A stretch of 64,000 nt of DNA from JBJXHG01 sp046160865 (lineage in GTDB: Bacteria; Planctomycetota; UBA1135; GCA-002686595): contig JBJXHG010000114.1 of the NCBI GenBank assembly GCA_046160865.1, positions 36,532 through 100,531 on the forward strand, read 5' to 3'. How positions within the stretch are numbered: position 1 is the stretch's first letter; each line of letters begins with the position of its first letter. Positions 24,090 to 34,600 of the stretch are shown here, piece after piece. The notes beneath the pieces were generated by a model that ran no database searches, was not told the DNA's origin, and saw only the letters and a program-made list of their open reading frames with translations. A program made the position numbers and the translations under genes.

Positions 24090-26944
24090 TTCGATTCTCC
24101 GGCAGCTGCTTCGGGCTCGGGCAGCTTCAGTCGCTCGCGGAACTTCTGGAATAGATCGCTCGTGCGCTGGTGACGGCGCGCGAGGCGCGCGATGTCGTCG
24201 AGGACGAGCGGCTCCGTCTCACCGCCTTGCGCGAGCTCGGGATGCAGCATCTGGAGCTGCTGGATCGAGTCGAGGTTCTCGACCTCCAGCCGGCGCAGGA
24301 GCTTCAGCTCGACGACGTCGGGCACGAGACGATTCTCGCCCGGCGCTTGCTGCTGCTGTCCGCCCTGCTGCTGCTCTTGCTGCTCTTTCTTGCGGCGCTC
24401 TTTTTCGTTGTTCAGCGACTCGGCCAGCATCTCGAGGTGCTCGTCGACGTCTTGCTGGAGCCCTTGCACGCGCTCGCCGCTCTGGAAATCGCCGACTTCG
24501 CCCATCTCGCGCGCGATGCGCACGAGATCCTGATTCGCCTGCGCGAGCACCTCCGCGAACACGACGCTCTCCTCCTGCAGGATCGCCTTGCCGATCTCGT
24601 CGGCGCGCGCGGCCAGCGCTTCCTCGTTCTTCGCGATCTTGCGCAAGCGCAGGCGCTGCGTGTGCGTCGCACGTTCGCCGGGCTTGCGCTGCGCGTCGAG
24701 CTCGACGGTCGCCTTCATCTCCGCTTGGTGCGCTTCGATCAGCGTCTTGACCTCGTCGGCGATCTTGAAGAGCAGCTCTTCCTGCCGGAGCTTCTGGTAC
24801 TGCTCCTCTTCCTCCCCGAGCTCCTTCAGCGCCTGGCGGATCTCCTTCTCGGTCTTCTCCTCGGCCTTCTGCGCTTCGTCCATGTCGCCCTGCTCGAGCG
24901 AGCGCGACGCCGACTGCGCCGATTGCGAGGCGTCGTCGAGGCTCGGCAACGGCTCGGCCGTGTCGCGCTTCTTGTTGCGGTCCGCGAGCGCGAGGAGCTC
25001 CTTGCGGATCTTCTCTTGCTCCTCCGCGAGCTGCTTCGCCTGCTCCTGATCTTCGCGCTTCGACAGCTCGCCTTGGCGTTGCGAAGCCGCGGACGCTTGC
25101 TGGAGTTTCTGCATCGCGTCGCGTTGCGCATTCGAAGCCGACGTGCGCTCGCCGCGCGACATCTCGGCGGCCGCCTCCTCCATCGCCTGTTGTGCGCCGT
25201 CGAGCGCGCTCTGCGTCTCCTCGCGCGCCTGCGGTGCGAGCGAACTCTCGCCGGCTTGCTTTCCGAGTGCCTCGACTTGCTTCGCGAGCTCGGCTTGCGC
25301 GCGCGCGAGAGCTTCCGATTCCGGTGACTGCGCTTGCGCCGACTGCATCTGCGCGCTCGCGAGCGCGGACCGCGCGTCACGCAGACTCTGCTCTGCTTGC
25401 GCGGCTTGCGCCGCGGCTTCGGACGCGCGCTCCTGTCCCGCCGCGCGCGCGGCGTCGCGGCTCGCCTCGGCAGCGGCCTCGAGCTTCTGGCGCGCCTCCG
25501 ATCCGGACTGCGTCGCGCCGGCGGGCAAGCTCTCGAGACCGCGCGCGATGCGCTCTGCATCTTCCGCTGCCGCTTGCTGCGCCGCGGGCAAGGCGCTCTT
25601 GCCTTGCTTCAGCTCGTCGAGCGCGGCTTCGAGCGCGCGCGCGGTCTCCTCGCTCTTGCGCGCATGGTCGCTCGCACGGCGCTCCGCTTCAGCGCTCGCG
25701 GTGGCCTCGGGCTGCGTGGCGGCCGACGGAGTCGCGCTGCTCTCGTCGAGTGACTTGCGCACTTGCTCGGCGACGCGCGCTGCGGCGGACTTCTCGCCGC
25801 TCGCCGACTCGAGCGCGGCGAGCGCGGCTCGCTCCGCTTCGCGCGCGGCGGCGGACTCTTCTTGCGCGGCCTTCGCGAGCGCTTGTGCTTGCTCTTCGAG
25901 CGCACGCGCCGCTGCTTCGCGCGCCGGCGCTTCCGGGCCCGCCTGCCGCGTCGTCTGGCCGGCGCTGCGGAACGCTTCCGCGGCCTTCGTCGCGGCCGGA
26001 TCGTTCGCGGCCCGCGCGTGGCGCTCTTCGCGCTCGGCCGAGCGGTCCATCTCGCGCGCGAGCGCGCCGAGATCCGACGCCGGCGTGCGCGCGTCGCGCG
26101 CGGCGCGGCGCAGCTCGTTCGCGGCTTTCGCGAGCCGTTCCGCGCGCGCGGCGTGCTCGGCAGCCTGCGACAGATGCGGCGCCGCTTTCTCGAGCGTCGG
26201 GCGCTCGGCCGGATTCCACGCCGAGAGCACGGCCGCGTCGGTTTGCTGCCGCTCGATCAGTTCGTCGAGCGCTCGCTCCAGCGCTTCCATCTCGATCGCG
26301 GCGCTCGACCGCGCTTGTGCTTCGTTCTGGCCGAGCAAGTCGCGCTGCTTCTGCAGCGCGTCGTCGATCTGCGACGCGAGCTCGCGCACGTCCTCGGGCG
26401 TCGCCTGCTCTTTCAATGCGAGCGTGTCTTCGACGAGCTTCTGCTCGCGGCCGGCGAGCTCGTCCAAGTTCTTCTTGATGTCGCGCAGCTCGGCCAGCGA
26501 CTTCTCGAGATCGTCGAGGTTCTGTCGATCCGTCAAGATCGCGAGCAGACGCTCCAGGCTCTTGAGCACCGCTTCCTGCGACTCGATCGCCTGCACGGGC
26601 TTGCCCGTCAGGATGTTCTGCTCCGACGCGGACATCAGTTCTTCGAGCGTCTTCGTCGCGAGCTCGGGCGAGCGCTCGTCGAGGTGCTTCATCCCGTCGC
26701 GCAAGAGCTTCGCCGCGTGCGTGCGGCCTTCGGCCTCGAAGCGCGCCGACAAGACGTCCATCGTCTGGCGCAAGCGCTGGAGTTGCCGGACGAGCAGCGC
26801 TTGGTCTTCGACGAGCGCCGACTGGTCGCGCGAGAGCTCGCGGCCGCTCTGCGCGGCGTGGGCCGCGGAACCTGGGCCGAGAGCGGCGGCGAGCCAGACG
26901 CACGCGGTGCACAGCGCGCGGGGGATTCGAAAGCGGACTTGCAT
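24086..26944 (-). CDS. Exported 952-residue coiled-coil protein
   Basis: A signal peptide (about 1-30, cleavage near AHAAQ) is followed by nearly continuous Ala/Glu/Gln/Lys-rich helix to about residue 880. Heptad-like blocks such as LKSLERLLAILTDRQNLDDLEKSLAELRDIKKNLDEL indicate long coiled coils. A Gln-rich spacer (EQQQGGQQQQAPGENRL) precedes a compact C-terminal segment (LLRRLEVENLDSIQQLQMLHPELAQ). It is probably a rod-like periplasmic partner of the preceding DUF4175 membrane protein, only 1 bp away, and a structural or tethering role is inferred. Low-complexity composition means that homology hits need care. Confidence 0.75.
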   Translation of the reverse strand: MQVRFRIPRALCTACVWLAAALGPGSAAHAAQSGRELSRDQSALVEDQALLVRQLQRLRQTMDVLSARFEAEGRTHAAKLLRDGMKHLDERSPELATKTLEELMSASEQNILTGKPVQAIESQEAVLKSLERLLAILTDRQNLDDLEKSLAELRDIKKNLDELAGREQKLVEDTLALKEQATPEDVRELASQIDDALQKQRDLLGQNEAQARSSAAIEMEALERALDELIERQQTDAAVLSAWNPAERPTLEKAAPHLSQAAEHAARAERLAKAANELRRAARDARTPASDLGALAREMDRSAEREERHARAANDPAATKAAEAFRSAGQTTRQAGPEAPAREAAARALEEQAQALAKAAQEESAAAREAERAALAALESASGEKSAAARVAEQVRKSLDESSATPSAATQPEATASAEAERRASDHARKSEETARALEAALDELKQGKSALPAAQQAAAEDAERIARGLESLPAGATQSGSEARQKLEAAAEASRDAARAAGQERASEAAAQAAQAEQSLRDARSALASAQMQSAQAQSPESEALARAQAELAKQVEALGKQAGESSLAPQAREETQSALDGAQQAMEEAAAEMSRGERTSASNAQRDAMQKLQQASAASQRQGELSKREDQEQAKQLAEEQEKIRKELLALADRNKKRDTAEPLPSLDDASQSAQSASRSLEQGDMDEAQKAEEKTEKEIRQALKELGEEEEQYQKLRQEELLFKIADEVKTLIEAHQAEMKATVELDAQRKPGERATHTQRLRLRKIAKNEEALAARADEIGKAILQEESVVFAEVLAQANQDLVRIAREMGEVGDFQSGERVQGLQQDVDEHLEMLAESLNNEKERRKKEQQEQQQGGQQQQAPGENRLVPDVVELKLLRRLEVENLDSIQQLQMLHPELAQGGETEPLVLDDIARLARRHQRTSDLFQKFRERLKLPEPEAAAGESK

Positions 26945-26945
26945 G

Positions 26946-29345
26946 TCAGTGCTCCTTGGCGTGCTGGCGCGTGCGCTCGATCAGCGTCTTCTGTCCGTTC
27001 AGGATGTCGCGCGTCAGCGACAGCACGGATTGGAAGTTGTCCCATTCGGCGAGCAAGCCGAGCAGACGGTCGAGCTTCTCGAGCGCCTTCTGCTGCTCGC
27101 CCGAGGCCGCGACGAGCGCCGCGTGCACCTTGCCGACGTCGACCGTGTCCTGCGCGGACGAGAGCGCGTTCGCGGCTTGGATGCCGTGATCTTCCGAGAC
27201 CTGCAGCGCGATGCCGGTGATCTCGATCAGCTTGCCCGCGAATCCCGGCGGGCCGAACGTGCCCTGTGCTTGCGTCGCCGCGAGCTCGCGCCACGGCGCG
27301 GGATCGAAAGCGCGGTCGAGCGCGAGGGCGAGACGCGCGTCGAGGATGTCGAGCGCGGCGCCGGAGCGCTCTTCGAGGCGCGCGTAGAGCACGGACTCGC
27401 ACAGCGACGCGAGCTCGCGCGCGAGCGCGCGCGCATCGCCTTGCGCGCGACGCTGTCCGGTCAAGAGTTGGTTGATCTCGGCGCTCGCGCCCTCGCGCAG
27501 GAGCTCGTCGGTCTCGAGCGCGCCGAGCAGGTCACGCGTAGCACGCGCCTTCTCGCGTTGCAGCTCCGCGAGGCTCGACGTCGTCGTCTGCGCGTGCGCG
27601 AGACGATCTTGGAGCCGGCGCATGAACTCGTCCGTCGAGACCACGCGCACGCGCACCGGCGCCGATGCGCCGACGCCGGGGTTCGGCTGGCGATTGTCGG
27701 TGGCCGTGATCGCGAGCAGGAACTGTTGGCCTTCGACGACGGGCTCGCCGCGACCGAGCTCTTGCACGTCCAGCGAACGCCGCGCGAGCGCGACGAAGCG
27801 CGCGCTCGCGGTCTTCGGCTCCGCTCCCGCTGCGCCGGCAGTGATCTTCGTCTCGCTCGGCGCGCCGATGCGCGTCCACTCGACGTCCTCTTCCTGGCCG
27901 GGTAGCGCGTCGTCCGCCGCGAGACGCGCGCTCCACGTCACGCGCGACAAGCCGAAGTCGTCTTGCGCGCGCGCGCGCAGCGCGATGCGTCCGGTGAGCA
28001 CCGTGTCGACGTCGCCGCGGCCCGGCGCGAGCACCTCGACCTCCGGTGCGCGGTCCTCGACGACTTGAATGCCGTAGAGGCCCGGATCGGGATTCGTGAG
28101 CCCCGAGCGATCCTTGAGCTCGAAGCGGTAGCGCAAGCTGTGCTGCGGCGTGAGATCGAAGGCCAGACCCTCGGTCGTCGTCGCGGCTCGATTCGCGTCC
28201 GTACCTGCTTGCGCCGTCGCGCTCGTCTCGAGCGGGAACGGGCGGCGCTCGAGCTCGAGCACGCGATCGTCGGGCAGCAGTCGCACGACTCCGCCTGCTT
28301 CAGCCGGCTCCGGCAGCACATGGATCTCGAGCACGGAGCCCGCCAGCACTTCGACGTCACGGTCGCGCTCGGTGCGCGCCGCGAGGCCGCTGTACGCCGG
28401 CGGAAGAATCGTGACGGCGAGACCTTTCACGTCGGGCGGCTGGAGCACTTGCAGGCGCACGCGCGGCATGTCGTCGTCGTCGTCGCCGCCGGTGGCCCAG
28501 AACTCGAGATCCTCTTGGACCGATCGAAGCAGCGTGCGGAACGAATCGCCGCCGCTCTTGCCGAGCACGATCTCCTCGCCCTGCTCGAAGTGCAGCACCA
28601 CTTCGTCGGGCACGAGGCCTTCCGCGCGCACGAGCACCGGCACGTCGCTGCCGCGCGCGACGCGCACCGAGACGAGCGCAGGCGCGGAGAGCTCGCTCGG
28701 CTGCGGTTGCAGCTCGGCGGCCATCGGGATCTCGATCGAGAGGTGCGTGCGCTGCGGCCAGGGTACGTCGCCGCCGGCGAGTCGCTGGAAGAAGATCGCC
28801 GCGGCGCCCGCGTTCGTCACGAAGAGCAGCGCACCGAGCGAGGCCGCGAGCGCGCCGGACAAGAAGCGCAGGCGCGGTCCGCGTGCGTCGAGCACGCGCT
28901 CGAGCGCGAGATCGCGCGCGGCGCGGTCGGCTTGCGCCGTCACGGCTTCGATGCGCGCGCGTGCTCCCGAAGGCTGCGTGGATTCGTTGAGCTCGACCGC
29001 GCTGACGAGCACTTGATCGAGCTTTGGGTGCGCGCGCTCCACGAGCACCGCGAGGCCTGCGCGGTTCGGCACGCGGCGCAGCGGCCGCCACAGCTCGCGC
29101 ACGAAGAAGTACGCCGGCAGCGCGACGAGCAAGCCGAGGTGGACCCAGCGGATCGGCTCCGGCAAGTGCAGCGTCCAGTCCGCGAGGAACGCGAAGACGA
29201 GGACGCCGCTCGCGACGGCGAGCAGCGTGCCGAGACCGTGCATCCACACGAGACGGCGCAAGCGCGCGCCCACGCGCGCGAGCAACTGCTCGAGCGCCGG
29301 CGGCAGCGCCGCGTCGCGTCGGTGATCGTGCCTTTGTGCGGTCAT
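26946..29345 (-). CDS. DUF4175-like membrane protein
   Basis: 799 residues. Two membrane helices lie near the N-terminus (about 38-85), and a third hydrophobic segment near 160-180 (LSGALAASLGALLFVTNAGAAAIFF) precedes a large extracytoplasmic part. That part has beta-sandwich-like stretches (for example LYGIQVVEDRAPEVEVLAPGRGDVDTVLTGRIALRARAQDDFGLSRVTWSARL) and a helical C-terminus. The layout fits the DUF4175/TIGR02302-type proteins found with coiled-coil and VWA genes. It begins 6 nt after squalene-cyclase-like gene 2 and ends 1 nt before the coiled-coil gene, and is probably the membrane anchor for it. Function is unknown. Confidence 0.75.
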   Translation of the reverse strand: MTAQRHDHRRDAALPPALEQLLARVGARLRRLVWMHGLGTLLAVASGVLVFAFLADWTLHLPEPIRWVHLGLLVALPAYFFVRELWRPLRRVPNRAGLAVLVERAHPKLDQVLVSAVELNESTQPSGARARIEAVTAQADRAARDLALERVLDARGPRLRFLSGALAASLGALLFVTNAGAAAIFFQRLAGGDVPWPQRTHLSIEIPMAAELQPQPSELSAPALVSVRVARGSDVPVLVRAEGLVPDEVVLHFEQGEEIVLGKSGGDSFRTLLRSVQEDLEFWATGGDDDDDMPRVRLQVLQPPDVKGLAVTILPPAYSGLAARTERDRDVEVLAGSVLEIHVLPEPAEAGGVVRLLPDDRVLELERRPFPLETSATAQAGTDANRAATTTEGLAFDLTPQHSLRYRFELKDRSGLTNPDPGLYGIQVVEDRAPEVEVLAPGRGDVDTVLTGRIALRARAQDDFGLSRVTWSARLAADDALPGQEEDVEWTRIGAPSETKITAGAAGAEPKTASARFVALARRSLDVQELGRGEPVVEGQQFLLAITATDNRQPNPGVGASAPVRVRVVSTDEFMRRLQDRLAHAQTTTSSLAELQREKARATRDLLGALETDELLREGASAEINQLLTGQRRAQGDARALARELASLCESVLYARLEERSGAALDILDARLALALDRAFDPAPWRELAATQAQGTFGPPGFAGKLIEITGIALQVSEDHGIQAANALSSAQDTVDVGKVHAALVAASGEQQKALEKLDRLLGLLAEWDNFQSVLSLTRDILNGQKTLIERTRQHAKEH

Positions 29346-29351
29346 GGGCTG

Positions 29352-30515
29352 CTAGCGTTGGAAGATGGGCAGGAAACGGTACGGGATCTCGAGGATCAGT
29401 ACGGCCACCGCGGTCCCGAACGGTGTGCCGGGGCCGATGTCGTTCGGCCACGAGCCGTCGGCGCGTTGCATTTCGATCAGCACTCGGCGCAGCTCCTCGA
29501 AGTACGGTTCCCAGTAGGGGCTGCCCGCCGTGTACATCGCCTGCACCGCATAGTAGTGCCCGTACCAGAAGTAGTAGTGGCCCTTCTGTCGGTTGTCGGA
29601 GTTCGCGTTGAACGAGGACAAGTTGCTCGCCAAGTAGTCGAGTCCCTTGCGGATCGCCTCGTCCGAATAGATCCCGAGGCCGTGCAGCGCCGTGACGCCG
29701 GCCGCCGTGAGCGAGAACGACGAGCGCGAGTACACGTCCTTCTGATAATGGAACGTGCCGACCTCGTTGCCGAACCCGAACGACGGGTGCGCGCTGATCG
29801 CGTCGACGTCGTCCTTCGTCACCGCGGAATCCACGACGTAGCGCGCCGCGCGGTCGACGGTCGCCTTCGGCACGCGAATGCCGATGTTGCGCGCCGCGCG
29901 CAACGCGATCACTTGGCACACGACGATCGACATGTCGGAGTCGACCGCGTGCGGCTCGTAGCGCCAGCCGCCCTCGGCGTTCTGCGACGTCACGATGTAG
30001 TCGACGGCGCGCTGGAGCTTCTTCTTCGCGTCGTCGCGGTGCGTCATGCCGCAGATCTCGGCCAGGAACAGCGTCGCGAACGCGTGGTCGTACATCCGCG
30101 AGCCGGCGTGCGTGATGTAGCCGTCGTCCTGCACGCACGACAACACGAACGCGAGGCCACGCTCGACGACCGGGCCATACTCCCCGCGACCTGGCAAGTG
30201 CCCGCCGGCGAGGAACGCCATGCACGCGAGCGACGTCACGCCGAGGTGACCGCGATCGTCGGACGTGAACTTGTAGTTGTTGTTCAGCTTGTAGCCGATC
30301 TTCGCGACCCAACTGCCATCAGGCGCTTGCGTCTTCGCGAGCCACGCGAGACCGCGGTCGACCGCGGTCACCTGGTCCTGCGTCACCGTCATCGGATCGT
30401 CGCCCGTCGTGCGCGCGTTCGCGTGCGCGCTGGCGGGCGCGAGCACGCTGCACGCGAGCGCGAAGAGCGTCGGTAGCGCGCGATTCGGGCGCTGCGTTCG
30501 AGGTCGGTGCGTCAT
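29352..30515 (-). CDS. Secreted squalene-cyclase-like repeat protein 2
   Basis: 387 residues from ATG 30515. The longer open frame to 31652 is only translation over the neighbouring paralogue in another frame. A signal peptide (about 1-33) is followed by squalene/prenyltransferase-type repeats: GLAWLAKTQAPDGSW, GLAFVLSCVQDDGY, AVDYIVTSQNAEGGWRYEP and VLIEMQRADGSWPND. The position of the cyclase Asp motif reads VDSDMSIVVCQ, so one Asp-x-Asp remains but the full DxDD does not. It ends PYRFLPIFQR. It is closely similar to the gene just upstream (30524-31666), including at the DNA level near the ends, so the two look like a tandem duplication. Secretion and fold are well supported and the activity is unknown. 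Confidence 0.85.
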   Translation of the reverse strand: MTHRPRTQRPNRALPTLFALACSVLAPASAHANARTTGDDPMTVTQDQVTAVDRGLAWLAKTQAPDGSWVAKIGYKLNNNYKFTSDDRGHLGVTSLACMAFLAGGHLPGRGEYGPVVERGLAFVLSCVQDDGYITHAGSRMYDHAFATLFLAEICGMTHRDDAKKKLQRAVDYIVTSQNAEGGWRYEPHAVDSDMSIVVCQVIALRAARNIGIRVPKATVDRAARYVVDSAVTKDDVDAISAHPSFGFGNEVGTFHYQKDVYSRSSFSLTAAGVTALHGLGIYSDEAIRKGLDYLASNLSSFNANSDNRQKGHYYFWYGHYYAVQAMYTAGSPYWEPYFEELRRVLIEMQRADGSWPNDIGPGTPFGTAVAVLILEIPYRFLPIFQR

Positions 30516-30523
30516 GGCGTGCG

Positions 30524-31666
30524 TCAGCGTTGGAAGATCGGGAGGAAACGGTAGGGGATCTCGAGGATCAGCGCGGCGCACGCGGTGCCGAACGCGGCGC
30601 CCGGGCCGACGTCGTTCGGCCACGAGCCGTCGGGCCGCTGCATGTCGATCAAGACGCGGCGCACTTCCTCGAAGTATGGCTCCCAGTACGGGCTGCCCGC
30701 GGTGTACATGGCCTGCACCGCGTAGTAGTGGCCGTACCAGAAGAAATAGTGGCCCTGGCGGCGGTTGTCGGAGTTCGAGTCGAACTGCGACAAGTTGCTC
30801 GCGAGGTAGTCGAGGCCCTTGCGGATCGCTTCGTCGGAGTAGATCCCAAGACCGTGCAGCGCAGTGACGCCCGCGGCCGTCAGCGGGAACGACGAGCGCG
30901 AGTACACGTCGCGCTGATAGAGGAACGTGCCCACCTCGTTGCCGATGCCGAACGCACTGGGGAGGTCTTCGCGCTCGGTGACGGCGGAGTCGACGACGTA
31001 GCGTGCGGCGCGGTCGACGGTGGCTTTGGGCACGCGGATGCCGATGTTGCGCGCCGCACGCAGCGCGATGACCTGGCACACGACGATCGACATGTCCGAG
31101 GTCGTCGAGTGCGGCTCGTAGCGCCAGCCGCCTTCGGCGTTCTGCGAAGTCACCACGTAATCGACCGCGAGCTGGAGCTTCGTCTTGACGTCCTCGCGGT
31201 GCGTCATGCCGTAGATCTCGGCCAGGAACAGCGTCGCGAACGCGTGGTCGTACATCCGCGACCCGTGCCGCGTCGCGTAGCCGTCGTCCTGCACGCACGA
31301 CAGCACGAACGCGAGTCCGCGCTCGACCACCGGTCCGTACTCGCCGCGGCCGGGCAAGTGTCCGCCGGCGAGGAACGCCATGCACGCGAGTGCCGTCACG
31401 CCGAGGTGGCCCTTGTCCTCCGACGTGAAACGGTAGCTGTTGTTGACCTTGAAGCCGACGCGCGCGACCCAGCTCCCATCCGCTGCCTGATGCTTCGCGA
31501 GCCACGCGAGTCCGCGATCGACGGCCGCGACTTGCTCGGGCGTCACCGTCAGCGTGTCTTCGCGTGCGCCGGCGCCGCTCTGCGCGAAGAGCGGCACGGA
31601 TGAGCGGGCCGAGCGCGCCGGTGCAGCGCACACCGCCAGCGCGAGCAGGCACAGGATGGCTTTCAT
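30524..31666 (-). CDS. Secreted squalene-cyclase-like repeat protein 1
   Basis: 380 residues from ATG 31666, overlapping the stop of the giant PQQ gene in ATGA (31663-31666). The signal peptide is MKAILCLLALAVCAAPARSA. Repeats match those of the next gene almost block for block (GLAWLAKHQAADGSW, SQNAEGGWRYEPHS, DMQRPDGSWPNDVG), and it ends PYRFLPIFQR. The Asp-motif position reads TTSDMSIVVCQ, further degraded than in the next gene. The next paralogue starts 8 nt after its stop. It is probably a periplasmic binding or scaffold protein using the terpene-cyclase barrel, and a real cyclase activity is unlikely. Confidence 0.85.
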   Translation of the reverse strand: MKAILCLLALAVCAAPARSARSSVPLFAQSGAGAREDTLTVTPEQVAAVDRGLAWLAKHQAADGSWVARVGFKVNNSYRFTSEDKGHLGVTALACMAFLAGGHLPGRGEYGPVVERGLAFVLSCVQDDGYATRHGSRMYDHAFATLFLAEIYGMTHREDVKTKLQLAVDYVVTSQNAEGGWRYEPHSTTSDMSIVVCQVIALRAARNIGIRVPKATVDRAARYVVDSAVTEREDLPSAFGIGNEVGTFLYQRDVYSRSSFPLTAAGVTALHGLGIYSDEAIRKGLDYLASNLSQFDSNSDNRRQGHYFFWYGHYYAVQAMYTAGSPYWEPYFEEVRRVLIDMQRPDGSWPNDVGPGAAFGTACAALILEIPYRFLPIFQR

Positions 31667-34600
31667 TCGAGGATCTCCACGGCGCGCCGGCCGCGTACGA
31701 TCAGCGAGCGGCCGAACGCGAACAGCCGCACGGTCTCGGCCGAGCCGAGCGTCGACGCCAGGCTGCGCTCGCCGCGCGCCAAGCCGCTCGCGCGATCGTA
31801 GAACGCGAGCTGCGTTCGCGCGGCCGGTAGTCCATTCGTTCCGCGCTTCGTCGTGTACCCGATCGCGACCGTGGTGTCCGAGATCGCTGGCAAGGGCGCA
31901 ATCGCTTCGATGTTGTCGAAGTCGACCTGCAGGCCCTGGATCCACAGCTCGCCGCTCTCGAGGTCGATGCAGCGCAAACGCGAGTCGGTCGTGCCCACGC
32001 GCGCCGACAGCAGGAACACGAGCGGCGCCGCGACGCGCTGGCGCGTGCCGGGAGTGATCCCGAGCACGCGGTCGCCGTCGGCGAGCTTCACGTTCGACAG
32101 CGGCGCGGTGGCACCGATCGACGTCGACAGCTCGACGATCTGGCCGCTGGTCGGGCGTGCGTCGTCACCGGAGTTCGGGCGCAGCACGAGGTACGTGCGT
32201 CCGCCGTGCTGCAGCACGTTCTCGAGGGTGCGCGAGGTCCCGCCGGTCTCGCTGCCGGAGTCACCGAGCTGGAGACGCCAGCGCACGGATCCGCTCGCGA
32301 GATCGAACGCGACGATCTGCGTCGTCGCTCCGAGACGCTGACCCGACGCGCGGAACCACGGCAGGAAGAGCTGGTCGCCTTCGACCCAAGCGTCGCGGTC
32401 CATCCGCGCGTCGACCGGCGCGTCGATTTCGAGTTCCAACACGTGCCGTCCGGTGAACAGGTCGAGCACCGCGGCTTTGCGGCCACCGCTCGCCGGCAGG
32501 AGCACGACGCGGTTCGATGCGAGGATCGGCGCGCGCATGTGCAGCGCGCTCCCGATCTCCAGGTTCCACAACTCGACGCCGTCGCGCGCATCGAGCGCTT
32601 GGAGCACTGCGCGATCGTCGCCGTCGCGCACGACCGTCACCGCGACGCCAGCGGCGACCGACACGAGCGTCGGGCGCATGCCGCCGTCGAGCGGACGCCA
32701 CTCCCACGCGCGTGAGCCGTCCTTCTCGTCGAGTCCAACGACGGCGACGCCGGTCGAGACGACGATGCGGTCTTGCGCGTACGCGACGCGGCGCGACATC
32801 GCCAGCGTTCCGCTGCCTTGCGCGACGGCGAGCCAGCGCAGCGACGTGCGCCACAGCGGTGCGTCGAACTGGGATTCGCCGTACGCCGAGATGGCCGCCG
32901 TTTGGGAAGCGGGCGAGATGCGTGCGATGAGCAAGCGCGCGCCGTTTCCGCCGTTCCCGGCGAGCTCGCCGAGGATCTCGTGCTCGCCGACCCATTCGTC
33001 GTCCGCCGCGCGGCTGCGCCCGTTCTCGTCGAACCGGCCGACGGCGGGAACGAGCTCGCTCGGCGTCCAGCGCGCGATGCCCGCGGCGAGCTCGGCGAGC
33101 GTCTTGCCTTGGTGCGCCGGGACTTCCGAGACGACTTCGGGATGCAACTCGGCCAGGCTGCGCACGAGCTCGCGCTCGAGCTCGCGATTGCCGTGCTCGC
33201 CCAAGACGTATGCGAGACGCAAGCACAGGTTCGCTTCGCGCGGAGTCGCGTCGGCGAGGCGCCACGCGGCCGGAAGCTCGCTGCCCACGATCTCCACGAC
33301 GCGCGCGGTCTCGCCGCTCTCGGTCGCCCACGCGAGCAGCGCGTCGTTCGCGACTTGCGACGCCTTCGAATGCGGATACAGACGGCGGATGCCGGCGAGG
33401 GCTGTGTGATCGTGGCGCTCGGTGGCGGCGGCGAGCGCGGCGCGAGCTTGCTCTTCGAACGGCTCGTAGCCGTTCGTCGCGCCTTGGCGCAGGAGCGCGC
33501 CGACCCGATCGGCGGCGATCGCTCCCGCGGGCGCCGTGCCGAGATCGATGGTGTCGTAGCGTGCGAGGATCGCGTGCAGCGACACGAACTCCGCGGCGCT
33601 GTCGTTCGAAGCCGCGCTCGCGTTCGCGCGCTCGAGCAGCACCCACAATCCGACCGGGATCTCGACCGCGGAAACGTCGGACGACTCGCGCGCGAGCGGC
33701 AAGTAGCGGGGGAGACCGGTCGCGTCCTCGTTCAGCAGAGCCAGCGCCTCCGTCGGCAGCGTCGTCACCCACATGAGGAGGTCGGAGCACGCGCGCTCGA
33801 GCTCGTCCAGGATCTTCGCGCGCGCCGTGACGGCGGGCGGTTGGCCGAGCAGCGCGAGCTCTTCCAACAGCGTGTCGCGCAACGCGAGCGCATCGGGCGC
33901 GATCGCGGCGGCCTCGCGCAACGCTTCGAGCGCGCCCGCGCCGTCGGCGAGCCCGGCGCGCACGCGCGCTTCGGCGCGCAAGATGCTGTGCAAGCGCGCT
34001 CGTACGAGATCGCCCGAGCCTGCGCTGGCGTGCGCTTTCGCGGCCGGCTCTGCGGTTGGCGCCGGCTGCGGAGCGCGCAAGCTCTCGAGCGTCGTGCGCG
34101 CTTCGGCCAGCGCCGAGCGCGCCGCCTCGGTGCGGCCCCGCTGCCACTGTGCGAGGCCGCGGCTCTCCAAGAGCTGCGCGAGCGCGAGCCCGGCGCGCAG
34201 ATCGTGCGGCTTCTCCGTGTGCTGCGCCCGCGCACGATCGACCAGCGCGTTCCAGTCGAAGTAGCCGTTGACCTGCGTGCGCGAGATCGTGAACAGCTCG
34301 CCCGCGTCGACGCGCACGCGGCCGGCGCCGTGCGATTCCTCCCACGGCCAGTCGGCGATCTTCAGGCCTTGCGTGAGTTCGATCTCGACGCGCTCGGACG
34401 AAGTCGGCACGACGATGCGGTCCTTGCACAGCACCGCGCGCACGGAGTCGCGGTTGCGCAAGTCTTCGTCGTCGAACGACCACTTGAGGACGTTCGGTTC
34501 CTGCCGGTGCAGTCCGCCGCGCGCTTGCAGCGCGACCACGTGGTTGCCGGACAAGTACACGACGTCGTCGCTCGCTCCGATCAGCAAGTCGAGGTCGACG

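Noticed and set aside
21927..31666. Squalene-hopene cyclase or hopanoid synthesis locus
   Set aside because: The DxDD acid motif is missing or degraded, the proteins are exported, and no isoprenoid-assembly genes are adjacent.
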